Source: Bacillota bacterium
Lineage (GTDB): Bacteria; Bacillota; Sulfobacillia; UBA3575; DUQP01
Direction: 5' to 3'
NCBI GenBank assembly: GCA_012837735.1
Contig: DUQP01000052.1
Coordinates: 1 to 51,409, forward strand
Length of the DNA: 51,409 nucleotides
Shown: positions 24,179 through 31,983 of the stretch, one piece after another
How the letters are laid out: every line of letters begins with the position of its first letter
Numbering within the stretch: the first letter of the stretch is position 1
The notes under the pieces: model-generated
Told to the model about the DNA's origin: nothing
What the model saw: only the letters and a program-made list of their open reading frames with translations
Databases searched by the model: none
Position numbers and translations under genes: made by a program

Positions 24179-25239
24179 TGCGTTGGCGTGGCGTGATAAA
24201 AGAATACCGCAATTACCTGCCGGTATCGCAAACGACACCTATCGTCAGCCTTTGTGAGGGAAACACCCCCCTAGTGCCTGCGCCGCAGTTAGGTAAACTC
24301 TTGGGTGATGTGGAGGTGTTTTTGAAGCTGGAAGGGAGTAATCCGACTGGCTCCTTCAAAGACCGCGGCATGACAATGGCGGTTTCAAAGGCGCAAGAAT
24401 CTGGCGCCAAAGCCGTAATTTGCGCTTCCACAGGCAACACATCTGCCTCTGCGGCCGCTTATGCCGCCCGGGCAGGTATGCGTTGTGCGGTGTTGATTCC
24501 GGAGGGGGCGATCGCGCTGGGGAAACTGGCGCAAGCCTTGTTGTATGGGGCGCAAGTGATTGCTATCCAAGGGAACTTTGATGATGCCTTGCGTTTAGTC
24601 AGGGAGTTAACGGACAAGCACGATGAGGTTGTGCTGGTTAATTCGGTCAATCCTTTTCGGATCGAGGGCCAAAAGACGGGGGCCTTCGAAATCGTGGACG
24701 CCTTGCAAGAAGCGCCAGATTTCATGGCCATCCCAGTGGGCAATGCCGGCAACATCACCGCCTACTGGAAAGGGTATCAGGAATACTGTGCTGCAGACCC
24801 GGCGCGCGGATTACCTAAATTGTTGGGATTTCAGGCAGCGGGAGCAGCGCCAATCGTGCGCGGAACACCGGTTGCCAAGCCAGAGACGGTGGCAACGGCA
24901 ATTCGCATCGGCAATCCTGCCAGCTGGCAAGGGGCCGAAAATGCCATTCAGGAATCTGGTGGCTTGATCGCGGCCGTCACGGACGAAGAGATTATTACTG
25001 CCTATCAGACATTAGCGCGGACAGAGGGCATTTTTGTAGAGCCAGCTTCAGCCGCCTGTGTGGCTGGGGTTCTGAAACTGGCCCAACGGGGCTTTTTCCG
25101 GCCTGGTCAACAATTGGTCTGCATCTTGACTGGCCATGGTCTGAAGGATCCGCAGCTGGCCATCGAAGTGAGTGGCAAAACGATCACGGCGCCAGCGGAA
25201 ATTGACGCTATAACGGACATAGTTCTCGGAGGGCGGTAG
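24178..25239 (+). CDS. thrC: Threonine synthase
   Basis: A 353-residue PLP enzyme converting O-phosphohomoserine to threonine. It starts RWRGVIKEYRNYLPV, then EGNTPLV, the PLP lysine motif NPTGSFKDRGMTMAVSKA, STGNTSASAAAYAARAG, IPVGNAGNITAYWKGY and EPASAACVAGVLKL. The stop of hom (TGA 24176-24178) shares its A with ATG 24178, typical coupling; GTG 24175 is an alternative start. Confidence 0.96.
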   Translation: MRWRGVIKEYRNYLPVSQTTPIVSLCEGNTPLVPAPQLGKLLGDVEVFLKLEGSNPTGSFKDRGMTMAVSKAQESGAKAVICASTGNTSASAAAYAARAGMRCAVLIPEGAIALGKLAQALLYGAQVIAIQGNFDDALRLVRELTDKHDEVVLVNSVNPFRIEGQKTGAFEIVDALQEAPDFMAIPVGNAGNITAYWKGYQEYCAADPARGLPKLLGFQAAGAAPIVRGTPVAKPETVATAIRIGNPASWQGAENAIQESGGLIAAVTDEEIITAYQTLARTEGIFVEPASAACVAGVLKLAQRGFFRPGQQLVCILTGHGLKDPQLAIEVSGKTITAPAEIDAITDIVLGGR

Positions 25240-25241
25240 AA

Positions 25242-26153
25242 ATGGTGATTTGCGATGTGCCTGCCAGTTCGGCTAATCTTGGTCCTGGCTTTGATTGCCT
25301 GGGGATGGCCCTGGATTGGCGCAGTGAAATTCGCTTGGATTTCAGTCGCGATGGCCAGCATCATGTCATGATCAGCGGGGATGGATCGGATTACCTGCAC
25401 CGGGAAGAAAATAACCTGGTGTTGCGCTGTGTGCGTGAGCTGTTTAAGACCGTGGGACGTCCATTACCTGGCCTGTCGGTAGATATTCGTAACCACATTC
25501 CGTTAGCGCGCGGTTTGGGTAGCAGCGCGGCCGCGATCATAGGTAGTTTGGTGGCCGCGAATGCTTTGCTGGGATATCCGTTGTCCCAGCTTGATTTATT
25601 GCAACTGGCCGATCGTTTGGAAGGACATGCCGACAATGTCGTACCGGCCTTGTATGGTGGTATCACCCTGGCGTACCGAGTGGGGGAGCAAGCGCATTTC
25701 TTCCGGATTGAACCGCCACCGGAGTTGGGTGTGGTGGTGGCTGTGCCGGACTACCGTTCCCGGACTGCGGAGGCCCGAAGAGTCTTGCCCGGTCAAGTAG
25801 CGATGCGTGATGCCTGCGACAACATGTCGCGGCTTGGTTTGCTGGTAGGGTCGCTCCTGACCGGCAAATTAGAATTGGTGGAGCAGGCCATGCAGGACCG
25901 TTTGCACCAGCCGTATCGTCTGCCCTTATTCCCCGGTACGGGGGCAGCCATTCAGGCCGCTCGCCAAGCGGGGGCTTTAGGAGCGGCGTTGAGCGGCGCT
26001 GGTCCCACGGCGGTGGCTTTTTGCCTTGGGTCTGACAAAGGCCATCAGATTGGCCAGGCTATGTTGGCGGCCTTCCAAGAAGCAAAAGTCACTGCTCAAT
26101 ATCACGTGGTCGATATTGATTTGGAAGGCGCCCGGGTGCGCGTAGCGAGCTAG
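25242..26153 (+). CDS. thrB: Homoserine kinase
   Basis: A 303-residue GHMP-family kinase phosphorylating homoserine, the step before ThrC. Motifs: PASSANLGPGFDCLGMAL, the ATP-binding HIPLARGLGSSAAAIIG, EGHADNVVPALYGG and the C-terminal GALGAALSGAGPTAVAF. ATG 25242 follows GGAGGG and lies 2 nt after thrC. Last gene of the threonine operon; no clear terminator follows before the DUF169 gene. Confidence 0.96.
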   Translation: MVICDVPASSANLGPGFDCLGMALDWRSEIRLDFSRDGQHHVMISGDGSDYLHREENNLVLRCVRELFKTVGRPLPGLSVDIRNHIPLARGLGSSAAAIIGSLVAANALLGYPLSQLDLLQLADRLEGHADNVVPALYGGITLAYRVGEQAHFFRIEPPPELGVVVAVPDYRSRTAEARRVLPGQVAMRDACDNMSRLGLLVGSLLTGKLELVEQAMQDRLHQPYRLPLFPGTGAAIQAARQAGALGAALSGAGPTAVAFCLGSDKGHQIGQAMLAAFQEAKVTAQYHVVDIDLEGARVRVAS

Positions 26154-26252
26154 TTTATTTGTCGGGATAAGTAGGAGATTCTTCTTCGGGGGAGAACAAA
26201 TAGATTAGTCATAACCTTATGGAATTTATTTGTTTGGAGAGGAGTGGACCGT

Positions 26253-27032
26253 TTGTCAACACAAGAACTTTTGCAACGCTTTGATGCGGCTGTAGCAAAG
26301 TATATCAGACCGCAGACGATGCCGATCGGAATTAAAATGGTTCCTGCCGGCGAAGAACCACCGGCGAAAGCCCGCCAGCCGAAACGCGACTATGGATATC
26401 GTTACGCAATCTGCCAGGCCACTACTGCCGCCCGTAAGTTGGGATGGACGATGGCGATTGGCAAGGAAGATCTTTCTTGCCCGCCGGCACTAAGCTACTT
26501 TGGTTTCCGGCCCCGAGAGTCTTACCTGACAGAGGGTAACCTCGGTTACAAAATGTACAACGAATCTTTAGAAGCTGCTAGCAACTATGACAACGATGAT
26601 GTACTCTACTTCCCGGAGGGCAAATACGACTATTTTGTGGTTGGTCCGATTACCCGGATCGACTTTGACCCTGATTTCGTCGTCGTGTATGGCATGCCCG
26701 CCCAGATTAATCGTTTCATCCAAGCCCGGCTTTGGAAAGATGGCGGCATGATGACATCATCATTTGCCGGCCGTGGTTGTGCCGGCTGGGCTGTCAAAAC
26801 GATCGAAACCGGTGAATGTCAGATCGTCCTGCCAGGAAACGGGGAACGGGTTTTCGCCCATACGCAAGATCACGAGATGGCCTTCACGATCCCGCTGGCC
26901 AAACTGGAGGAGATCATGGTCGGTTTGGAAGGAACCCACAAGGGTCAGGTGCGCTACCCAATCACGACATGGGTGAATTACGAAGGGGTCTTTCCTCCGC
27001 ATTATCGCAAGTTGGAGGATTACTGGGAATAA
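26253..27032 (+). CDS. DUF169 family protein
   Basis: A 259-residue soluble protein of the DUF169 family, function unknown. It shows RPQTMPIGIKMVP near the start, the conserved cysteines in AICQATTAAR and DLSCPPALSYFGF, PITRIDFDPDFVVVYGMPAQ, then GRGCAGWAVKTIETGECQIV and GNGERVFAHTQDHEMAFTIP. Cys conservation suggests metal or redox chemistry, but that is inference. TTG 26253 has AGGAG at 26240-26244; GTG 26244 is too close to it. A second DUF169 gene lies at 42151-43005. A terminator follows, so this is probably a single-gene unit. Confidence 0.8.
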   Translation: MSTQELLQRFDAAVAKYIRPQTMPIGIKMVPAGEEPPAKARQPKRDYGYRYAICQATTAARKLGWTMAIGKEDLSCPPALSYFGFRPRESYLTEGNLGYKMYNESLEAASNYDNDDVLYFPEGKYDYFVVGPITRIDFDPDFVVVYGMPAQINRFIQARLWKDGGMMTSSFAGRGCAGWAVKTIETGECQIVLPGNGERVFAHTQDHEMAFTIPLAKLEEIMVGLEGTHKGQVRYPITTWVNYEGVFPPHYRKLEDYWE

Positions 27033-27041
27033 GGTTTGGAC

Positions 27042-27075
27042 AAGGAGGGGCCAGGAATTGGCACCTCCTTTTTGT
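27042..27075 (+). terminator. Terminator after the first DUF169 gene
   Basis: AAGGAGG pairs with CCTCCTT; GGCCA and TGGC lengthen the stem; TTTTT follows. Confidence 0.82.
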
Positions 27076-27114
27076 GCCCATTTTTCGACATACTAGCCCC
27101 GAGGGGGTGTTGCT

Positions 27115-27669
27115 TTGCAAAGTGAAAGAGTGAAAAAACGCCAAAACCAACGCGGGTATGTGCATATTTACACAGGGGACGGAAAGGGCAAAACTACCGC
27201 CGCCTTAGGTGTTGCGTTCCGCGCCATGGGCTGGCAGATGCGTACCTATATCGGTCAATTCCTGAAAGGGATGGATTATGGTGAGCTGCATGCCGCTAAA
27301 TTGGTAGCACCCTATATCACCATCGAGCAATTTGGCAAGGATACAATGATCCGAGCCCAGGATCCGCCTGACCCGGAGGATGTGCAGCTGGCCCAAAAAG
27401 GGCTGGAGCGCGCCAAAGAGGTTCTGCACAGCGGTGTCTATGACATTGTGGTTTTGGATGAGATCAACATAGCCAACCGTTTTGGTTTAATCAGCACGGA
27501 GGATATGCTGGCATTTATTAAGGACAAGCCAGAACATGTAGAATTGATTTTCACTGGACGCAATGCGCCCAGTGAAGTAGTGCAAGCGGCCCATCTGGTG
27601 AGTGAAGTGTTGCAGATAAAACACTATTATCACGAAGGGGTGGAGGCGCGTTGGGGATTGGAGCGCTAG
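27115..27669 (+). CDS. cobO: Cob(I)yrinic acid a,c-diamide adenosyltransferase
   Basis: A 184-residue CobO/BtuR enzyme attaching the 5'-deoxyadenosyl group of ATP to reduced corrinoids. The P-loop is YTGDGKGKTTAALGVAFRA (about residues 19-37), followed by QFLKGMDYGE, VVLDEINIANRFGLI and the C-terminal VSEVLQIKHYYHEGVEAR. TTG 27115 follows a GAGGGGGTG site. Its presence implies use of adenosylcobalamin; no cobalamin riboswitch is visible upstream. The LD-carboxypeptidase gene follows after 16 nt. Confidence 0.94.
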   Translation: MQSERVKKRQNQRGYVHIYTGDGKGKTTAALGVAFRAMGWQMRTYIGQFLKGMDYGELHAAKLVAPYITIEQFGKDTMIRAQDPPDPEDVQLAQKGLERAKEVLHSGVYDIVVLDEINIANRFGLISTEDMLAFIKDKPEHVELIFTGRNAPSEVVQAAHLVSEVLQIKHYYHEGVEARWGLER

Positions 27670-27685
27670 AAATGGGGGAGCAGTC

Positions 27686-28684
27686 GTGATTAAATCGCCT
27701 GCTTTAAAGCCCGGGGACACAGTCGCGATCGTCTCGCCGAGTGCCGGGATTGCCAGCGTGACCCCGGAACGTTTTGAACGGGGTTTGACTCGTCTCCAGG
27801 CCGCCGGTTATCAGGTCAAAGTGATGCCCCACGCCCGTACCCGTTGCGGCCATCGGGCCGGATCTTATCAAGAACAGGCTGCTGATATCAATATGGCTTT
27901 TGCTGATCCAGAAGTGCAAGCGATCATGGCTACCACCGGTGGCTACACATCCAACGGTGTTTTACCCTATCTGGATTGGGACGTGATCGCCGCTAATCCA
28001 AAACTGTTTATCGGTTATTCTGATATCACAGTGCTCGTGACCGCATTTCATGTCCGCACTGGATTGGTGACGATCCAGGGCCCGTGCCTGTTACCGCATT
28101 TCGGAGAATTCCCCGACATGTGGGATTATACCCTGGCAGGTTTCCAAAGCATTGTCCAGGGGGATACTCCCACTTATCGGCCGAGCTCGGAATGGGCGGA
28201 GGAATTCCTGCGCTGGGACAGAGAAGATCACCGCCCCCGCAAACGGATTCCCAATCAGGGTTGGCAAGTGATGCACCCCGGCCGAGCGCGGGCGCCGTTA
28301 ATCGGCGGTAACCTGGCTATGTTGCAAGCCCTGGCTGGCACCCGTTACTTCCCAGCAACGAAAGGTTGTCTGCTGTTTTTAGAAGATGATCAAGAAGCAA
28401 GTCTCCCCTGGTGGGAGATGCGGCTGAACCAAATGCGTTCCCTGGGGTTATTTGATGGAATTGCTGGCCTATTGATTGGCAGACCGGAGCTGTTGCAGCA
28501 ACCAACCCGTTCTTTCGGGTTCCCGGAGCTTTTGCAAGAACAGTTTGGGAATGATGAATTTCCCATCGTCTATCAAGTGGATTACGGCCACACAGAGCCG
28601 ATGATGACGCTGCCATTGGGCATCGAAGCAGAGTTGGATACCGCTGCCCAGACTTTGCGAATTTGTGAACCGGCAGTGGTTTAA
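27686..28684 (+). CDS. LD-carboxypeptidase / MccF-like serine peptidase (S66 family)
   Basis: A 332-residue cytoplasmic peptidase of the S66 family: either an LdcA-type enzyme recycling murein tetrapeptides or an MccF-type enzyme cleaving acyl-sulfamoyl-adenylate antibiotics. It opens with PGDTVAIVSPS, has TTGGYTSNGVLPYLD, the nucleophile serine in GYSDITVL, IGGNLAMLQALAGT, the glutamate in LLFLEDDQEA and the histidine in DYGHTEPMMTLP. The size and LPWWEMRLNQMRSLGLF favour the MccF-like subgroup. GTG 27686 follows GGGGGAG. Confidence 0.88.
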   Translation: MIKSPALKPGDTVAIVSPSAGIASVTPERFERGLTRLQAAGYQVKVMPHARTRCGHRAGSYQEQAADINMAFADPEVQAIMATTGGYTSNGVLPYLDWDVIAANPKLFIGYSDITVLVTAFHVRTGLVTIQGPCLLPHFGEFPDMWDYTLAGFQSIVQGDTPTYRPSSEWAEEFLRWDREDHRPRKRIPNQGWQVMHPGRARAPLIGGNLAMLQALAGTRYFPATKGCLLFLEDDQEASLPWWEMRLNQMRSLGLFDGIAGLLIGRPELLQQPTRSFGFPELLQEQFGNDEFPIVYQVDYGHTEPMMTLPLGIEAELDTAAQTLRICEPAVV

Positions 28685-28708
28685 TTGCTCACCCAAAAGG
28701 TCATGAGG

Positions 28709-28737
28709 TTGAATTGCAGTTTTCGATGTGCTAAGAT
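28709..28737 (+). promoter_or_regulatory. Promoter of tRNA-Pro
   Basis: TTGAAT at 28709-28714, a 17-nt spacer and TAAGAT at 28732-28737, about 28 bp before the tRNA. Confidence 0.6.
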
Positions 28738-28764
28738 TAGGGGTGCAATTAGATAGGTTTCGGC

Positions 28765-28841
28765 CGGGCTGTGGCGCAGTTTGGTAGCGCGCTTGAATGG
28801 GGTTCAAGAGGTCGCTGGTTCGAATCCAGTCAGCCCGACCA
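28765..28841 (+). tRNA. tRNA-Pro (anticodon GGG)
   Basis: A 77-nt cloverleaf. The acceptor stem CGGGCTG pairs with CAGCCCG, the D stem is GCGC/GCGC, and the anticodon stem is CTTGA/TCAAG with loop ATGGGGT, giving anticodon GGG. The T arm contains TTCGAAT. The discriminator A (28838) is followed by an encoded CCA. Confidence 0.95.
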
Positions 28842-28847
28842 TTATTG

Positions 28848-28882
28848 ACCCGCTAAGCGATAAATGCTTAGCGGGTGATTGT
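28848..28882 (+). terminator. Terminator after tRNA-Pro
   Basis: ACCCGCTAAGC (28848-28858) pairs with GCTTAGCGGGT (28866-28876), 11 bp, followed by GATTGTTTT. Confidence 0.85.
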
Positions 28883-28972
28883 TTTGCGACTTGGCTGTGA
28901 AACAATTGAAAACAACGTCGAATAGTGGCGAGATAAAGTGACAATTATCATTGAACAGGAGGTATTACTGCA

Positions 28973-29068
28973 ATGGGGTCGTATCTCTACACTCAAACCT
29001 TGCGACTGCACACAACACTCACAGGGAAAATTCGACAAAATGACTGGCAATATTCCCGGTGGAACTGA
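28973..29068 (+). CDS. Putative 31-residue peptide with strong ribosome binding site
   Basis: A short frame ATG 28973 to TGA 29068 in the otherwise gene-free 410-nt stretch between the tRNA terminator and the actin gene. AGGAGGT at 28957-28963 stands 9 nt before the ATG, ideal spacing. The peptide begins MGSYLYTQTLRLHTT and ends QYSRWN; it is polar, basic and aromatic-rich with no hydrophobic segment. I do not recognise it. The remainder of the stretch (29069-29291) is AT-rich with a lone TTGACA at 29161 but no convincing -10 box. It could be a true small protein, a leader of the cytoskeletal operon or chance. Confidence 0.4.
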   Translation: MGSYLYTQTLRLHTTLTGKIRQNDWQYSRWN

Positions 29069-29291
29069 AAAATGACGGAAAAAAGGGTAATCTTTGGAGG
29101 TAAATAGTTGCAGCCGTAGAATAGATACCGTGTTGTACATAACCCATTTTATTTCAATAATTGACAATAAACTGGTCTTGCGTCCGTAGTAATGGTCTTT
29201 TTCTTTATATATCTTTCTGGCAACAATTACTGGCGAACGCTTTATGTGCTTGACAGCGGCACAGGGAAGTTTTTTACGAGGAGGGGTTTTT

Positions 29292-30320
29292 TTGGCAAAG
29301 AGGGTCGGGCTTGATGTGGGCTATGGTTTTGTGAAAGCCACCGATGGAGCAAAAGGGTTTTCCTTTCCCAGTGTGATTGGACAAGGCCATGAGAAGCCGG
29401 TTTTTAGCACGCGGATGGAAAAAAGACCCTTAATAGAAGACCTGAAAGTGTCTATCGGCGGTGATTCGTATTTCGTCGGCAGGGCGGCCATGAGGCATGC
29501 CAAATATGTACAACGCGACCTGTCCTACACACGCGCGGCGGACGGGATGTTTCAGGTGCTGGTGTTTAGTGCTCTAAGTCTATTTGCCGATGGGCAGCAA
29601 AATGAATTCAAAGTGGTAACTGGGTTGCCGCCGGAGCGGATGCATCTCATGCAAGACGTTGAGAAACGCATGCAACAACGGGTAACTGTCACTTTGCACG
29701 AAGGCAAACGCAGCAAAGATATTGATATTTGGGTTTCAGATGTGGAAGTAGTGCCGCAACCGCTCGGCACCTATTGGTCGTATGTTTTGAACAGTCAAGG
29801 GATTGCCAAGGGCGACTTAAGCGGCCGGGTCGGAATCATTGATATTGGCTTTCGCACTTCGGATTTGGCCTTAATTGAAGACGGAGACTATGTGCCGGAG
29901 AAGAGCAAGACCATTCCCGTCGCCAGCTCAACCGCCTACTCCCATATTACAGAAGGCCTAGTAACAAAATACGGTTTTGAAGCAGAAGGTTATATTCTTG
30001 ATGAGGCTGTGATCACCAAAAAGATCAATGTCTCCGGGGAATCACTGGACATCACCGATATTGTGAAAAGCGCTTTTCAAAAATTGGCCAGCGCTGTTTT
30101 GATTGAAATGAATTCCTTCTGGCGGTTACAAGACTTGGATTTGATGATCCTCAGCGGTGGGGGCGGAAAAGGAATTTATGAATTCTTGCTGCCGGCCATT
30201 CCGCGCTTGAGGATGTCCGAACAACCTGTTACAGCCAATAGCATCGGCTTCTTGTCCTGGGCGAACCGCAAATGGGGAGGTACATTCGAGGAAGACGGTG
30301 ACGATGCTGGGGCTTTTTAA
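29292..30320 (+). CDS. ParM/StbA-like actin-family ATPase
   Basis: A 342-residue actin-fold protein. The first phosphate-binding loop is GLDVGYGFVKATDG (residues 6-19), the second GIIDIGFRTSDLALIEDGDY (about 181-200), and the adenosine motif is LMILSGGGGKGIYEFLLP (about 290). FKVVTGLPPERM fits ParM-like proteins. Such proteins form filaments that push plasmids apart or act as bacterial cytoskeleton. TTG 29292 follows AGGAGGGG at 29279-29286; the open frame to ATG 29244 adds an unlikely extension. The gene overlaps a bactofilin-like gene by 17 nt. No ParR-like adaptor or parC repeats were noticed, so plasmid partitioning is not the obvious job. Confidence 0.85.
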   Translation: MAKRVGLDVGYGFVKATDGAKGFSFPSVIGQGHEKPVFSTRMEKRPLIEDLKVSIGGDSYFVGRAAMRHAKYVQRDLSYTRAADGMFQVLVFSALSLFADGQQNEFKVVTGLPPERMHLMQDVEKRMQQRVTVTLHEGKRSKDIDIWVSDVEVVPQPLGTYWSYVLNSQGIAKGDLSGRVGIIDIGFRTSDLALIEDGDYVPEKSKTIPVASSTAYSHITEGLVTKYGFEAEGYILDEAVITKKINVSGESLDITDIVKSAFQKLASAVLIEMNSFWRLQDLDLMILSGGGGKGIYEFLLPAIPRLRMSEQPVTANSIGFLSWANRKWGGTFEEDGDDAGAF

Positions 30321-30828
30321 AAAAAGCAATAAAGAGCAAAGGAGTATTACCATTATCCGTTGCTCTATAGATGGCATGCTGCGAGAGGCGACAAGTGTGA
30401 TTGTAGGTGAAGAAGGTTCTTTTGTCGGTACTTTACAAGCAGAAAGATTAGAGGTAGCGGGCACCGTATCCGGTCAAGTGGATGTCAAGAAACTGATTAT
30501 CCTACCCGGAGGACGACTGGTCTACGATGATTTGATTTATGATGAATTGGAACTGGCCTTGGAAGGGTTTTTAGAACCTTCCAAACATAACGCCCGCAGA
30601 CTTCAACGCAGCTCAGGACAGCAGTTTCAGCTGCCAGCGTCAGTGGAACCGACTGTGCCGGTAGAGCCTCCCAATGAGGAAGAGCAACCGCCATCAATAA
30701 GGCCCGCAAAACAGGCTAGGCAAGAACCCGTACATGAACAGCCAGTGCCGGAACATGCTGATGGTCCGGCCAAGGAATCGGATTTCGATGCAGAGGAACA
30801 AAAGATTCCATTTTACGAAAGTTATTGA
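30304..30828 (+). CDS. Bactofilin-like polymer-forming cytoskeletal protein
   Basis: A 174-residue protein. Residues about 20-85 carry the DUF583/bactofilin beta-helix pattern of short hydrophobic rungs: SVIVGEEGSFVGTLQAERLE, VAGTVSGQVDVKKLIILPGG. The second half (after about residue 92) is disordered and rich in Pro, Glu and Gln. Bactofilins polymerise without nucleotide into membrane-associated filaments. This rung region is shorter than usual, so it may be a reduced member. ATG 30304 is preferred (GAGGAAG at 30288-30294) over GTG 30298. The start lies inside the actin gene, so both are made from one transcript and are probably coupled. A strong terminator follows. Confidence 0.7.
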   Translation: MLGLFKKSNKEQRSITIIRCSIDGMLREATSVIVGEEGSFVGTLQAERLEVAGTVSGQVDVKKLIILPGGRLVYDDLIYDELELALEGFLEPSKHNARRLQRSSGQQFQLPASVEPTVPVEPPNEEEQPPSIRPAKQARQEPVHEQPVPEHADGPAKESDFDAEEQKIPFYESY

Positions 30829-30833
30829 CCGGA

Positions 30834-30868
30834 AGGGGTATTGGGTTAGTCCCGATACCTCTTTTTTT
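30834..30868 (+). terminator. Terminator after the actin-bactofilin pair
   Basis: AGGGGTATTGGG pairs with CCCGATACCT around a 5-nt loop, followed by CTTTTTTT. Confidence 0.88.
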
Positions 30869-30981
30869 GCATGACTACGGCAAATATTATGCTGGACTGC
30901 GTTTTCCTCAAGGTTTTTGGGTATGTAAAGCGAATAGAGAGGATAGCCTTTTTAGCCTAAAATCCAAGTGAGGTTTACGCG

Positions 30982-31935
30982 ATGAGACTACCAGAATTAC
31001 GAATCGGTTCACTTGTAGCAAGAATTCCCATTGTGCAAGGTGGAATGGCAGTCAGAATATCCACTGCCCCCTTGGCGTCTGCTGTCGCGAATGAAGGAGG
31101 GATTGGTATTATCGCTGCCACGGGCATGAGTGTGGCAGAACTGCGGAACGAGATTAGAAAAGCGCGGGCCCTAACGAAAGGTCTGATCGGAATCAACTGC
31201 ATGTTTGCTGTGCGGGAGTTTGCTAATCTCGTCAAGGCAGCTATGCAGGAAGGCATAGACTTAGTAGTATCCGGGGCGGGATTTTCCCGTGACATGTTCC
31301 AGTGGGGGAGAGAATATCGGATACCGATTGTGCCCATCGTCTCCAGTGCGCGTTTGGCCAGGATGGCCGAAAAAATGGGTGCGGCGGCAGTGGTGGTGGA
31401 AGGCAAAGAGGCCGGCGGTCACCTGGGGACAGATGAATCTATGTGTAAGATTGTGCCGGAAGTGAAGGAAGCGGTTAAGATTCCGGTGATCGCGGCCGGC
31501 GGCATTGTGGATGGGTCTGATATCGTGCAAGCATTTCGGATGGGTGCCGATGGCGTACAGATGGGCACTCGCTTTGCTGCCAGCGTGGAGTCAGCCGCCT
31601 CCGATGAATTTAAACAGCTCTATGTGCGATCCACACCCCAAGATGTCGTGTTGATCAAAAGCCCGGTCGGTCTACCGGGGCGGGCTTTGAAAAATCAGTT
31701 TTGGCGCAAACTGACCACCGGTCAGGATTTGACCCCTGCGAATTGTGATGGCTGTTTAAAACGCTGCGGGCGCAGTTTTTGTATCCTGCATGCGCTGGAG
31801 GCCGCCCAGCAAGGGGATATGGAAAACGGCCTCGTATTTTCCGGAGCATCGGTACCGCGCGTGAAGGATATTTTGCCGGTGAAAGCAATATTCCAACGCT
31901 TGCTGGAACAAGTCCGCTTAGCCTCTGAGTCTTAA
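30982..31935 (+). CDS. Nitronate monooxygenase / FabK-like flavoprotein
   Basis: A 317-residue FMN TIM-barrel enzyme of the NMO/2-nitropropane dioxygenase family. PIVQGGMAVRISTAPLASAV, GGIGIIAATGMS, LIGINCMF, VVVEGKEAGGHLG, IPVIAAGGIVDG and GADGVQMGTRFAAS are characteristic. A C-terminal cysteine cluster (CDGCLKRCGRSFC) is seen in clostridial members. It could oxidise nitronates or act as an enoyl-ACP reductase (FabK); no fatty acid synthesis genes lie nearby, so the reaction is open. ATG 30982 follows GTGAGGT. It lies 48 nt before the secreted-protein gene. Confidence 0.87.
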   Translation: MRLPELRIGSLVARIPIVQGGMAVRISTAPLASAVANEGGIGIIAATGMSVAELRNEIRKARALTKGLIGINCMFAVREFANLVKAAMQEGIDLVVSGAGFSRDMFQWGREYRIPIVPIVSSARLARMAEKMGAAAVVVEGKEAGGHLGTDESMCKIVPEVKEAVKIPVIAAGGIVDGSDIVQAFRMGADGVQMGTRFAASVESAASDEFKQLYVRSTPQDVVLIKSPVGLPGRALKNQFWRKLTTGQDLTPANCDGCLKRCGRSFCILHALEAAQQGDMENGLVFSGASVPRVKDILPVKAIFQRLLEQVRLASES

Positions 31936-31983
31936 AGACAACTCCAGCCGCCTAAAACCCGTTTTTCTCAAAGGAGGGAAAGG

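Noticed and set aside
27033-27114. Cobalamin riboswitch before cobO
   Set aside because: The gap is about 80 nt and filled by a terminator; no B12-box-like sequence is seen.
28868-29167. 99-codon minus-strand frame downstream of tRNA-Pro
   Set aside because: Starts or ends in the terminator region, lacks a ribosome binding site and overlaps the better 31-codon plus-strand frame; no family resemblance.
29292-30320. Integrated plasmid partition locus
   Set aside because: No ParR-like gene, parC repeats, replication or mobilisation genes are near; the partner is bactofilin-like.
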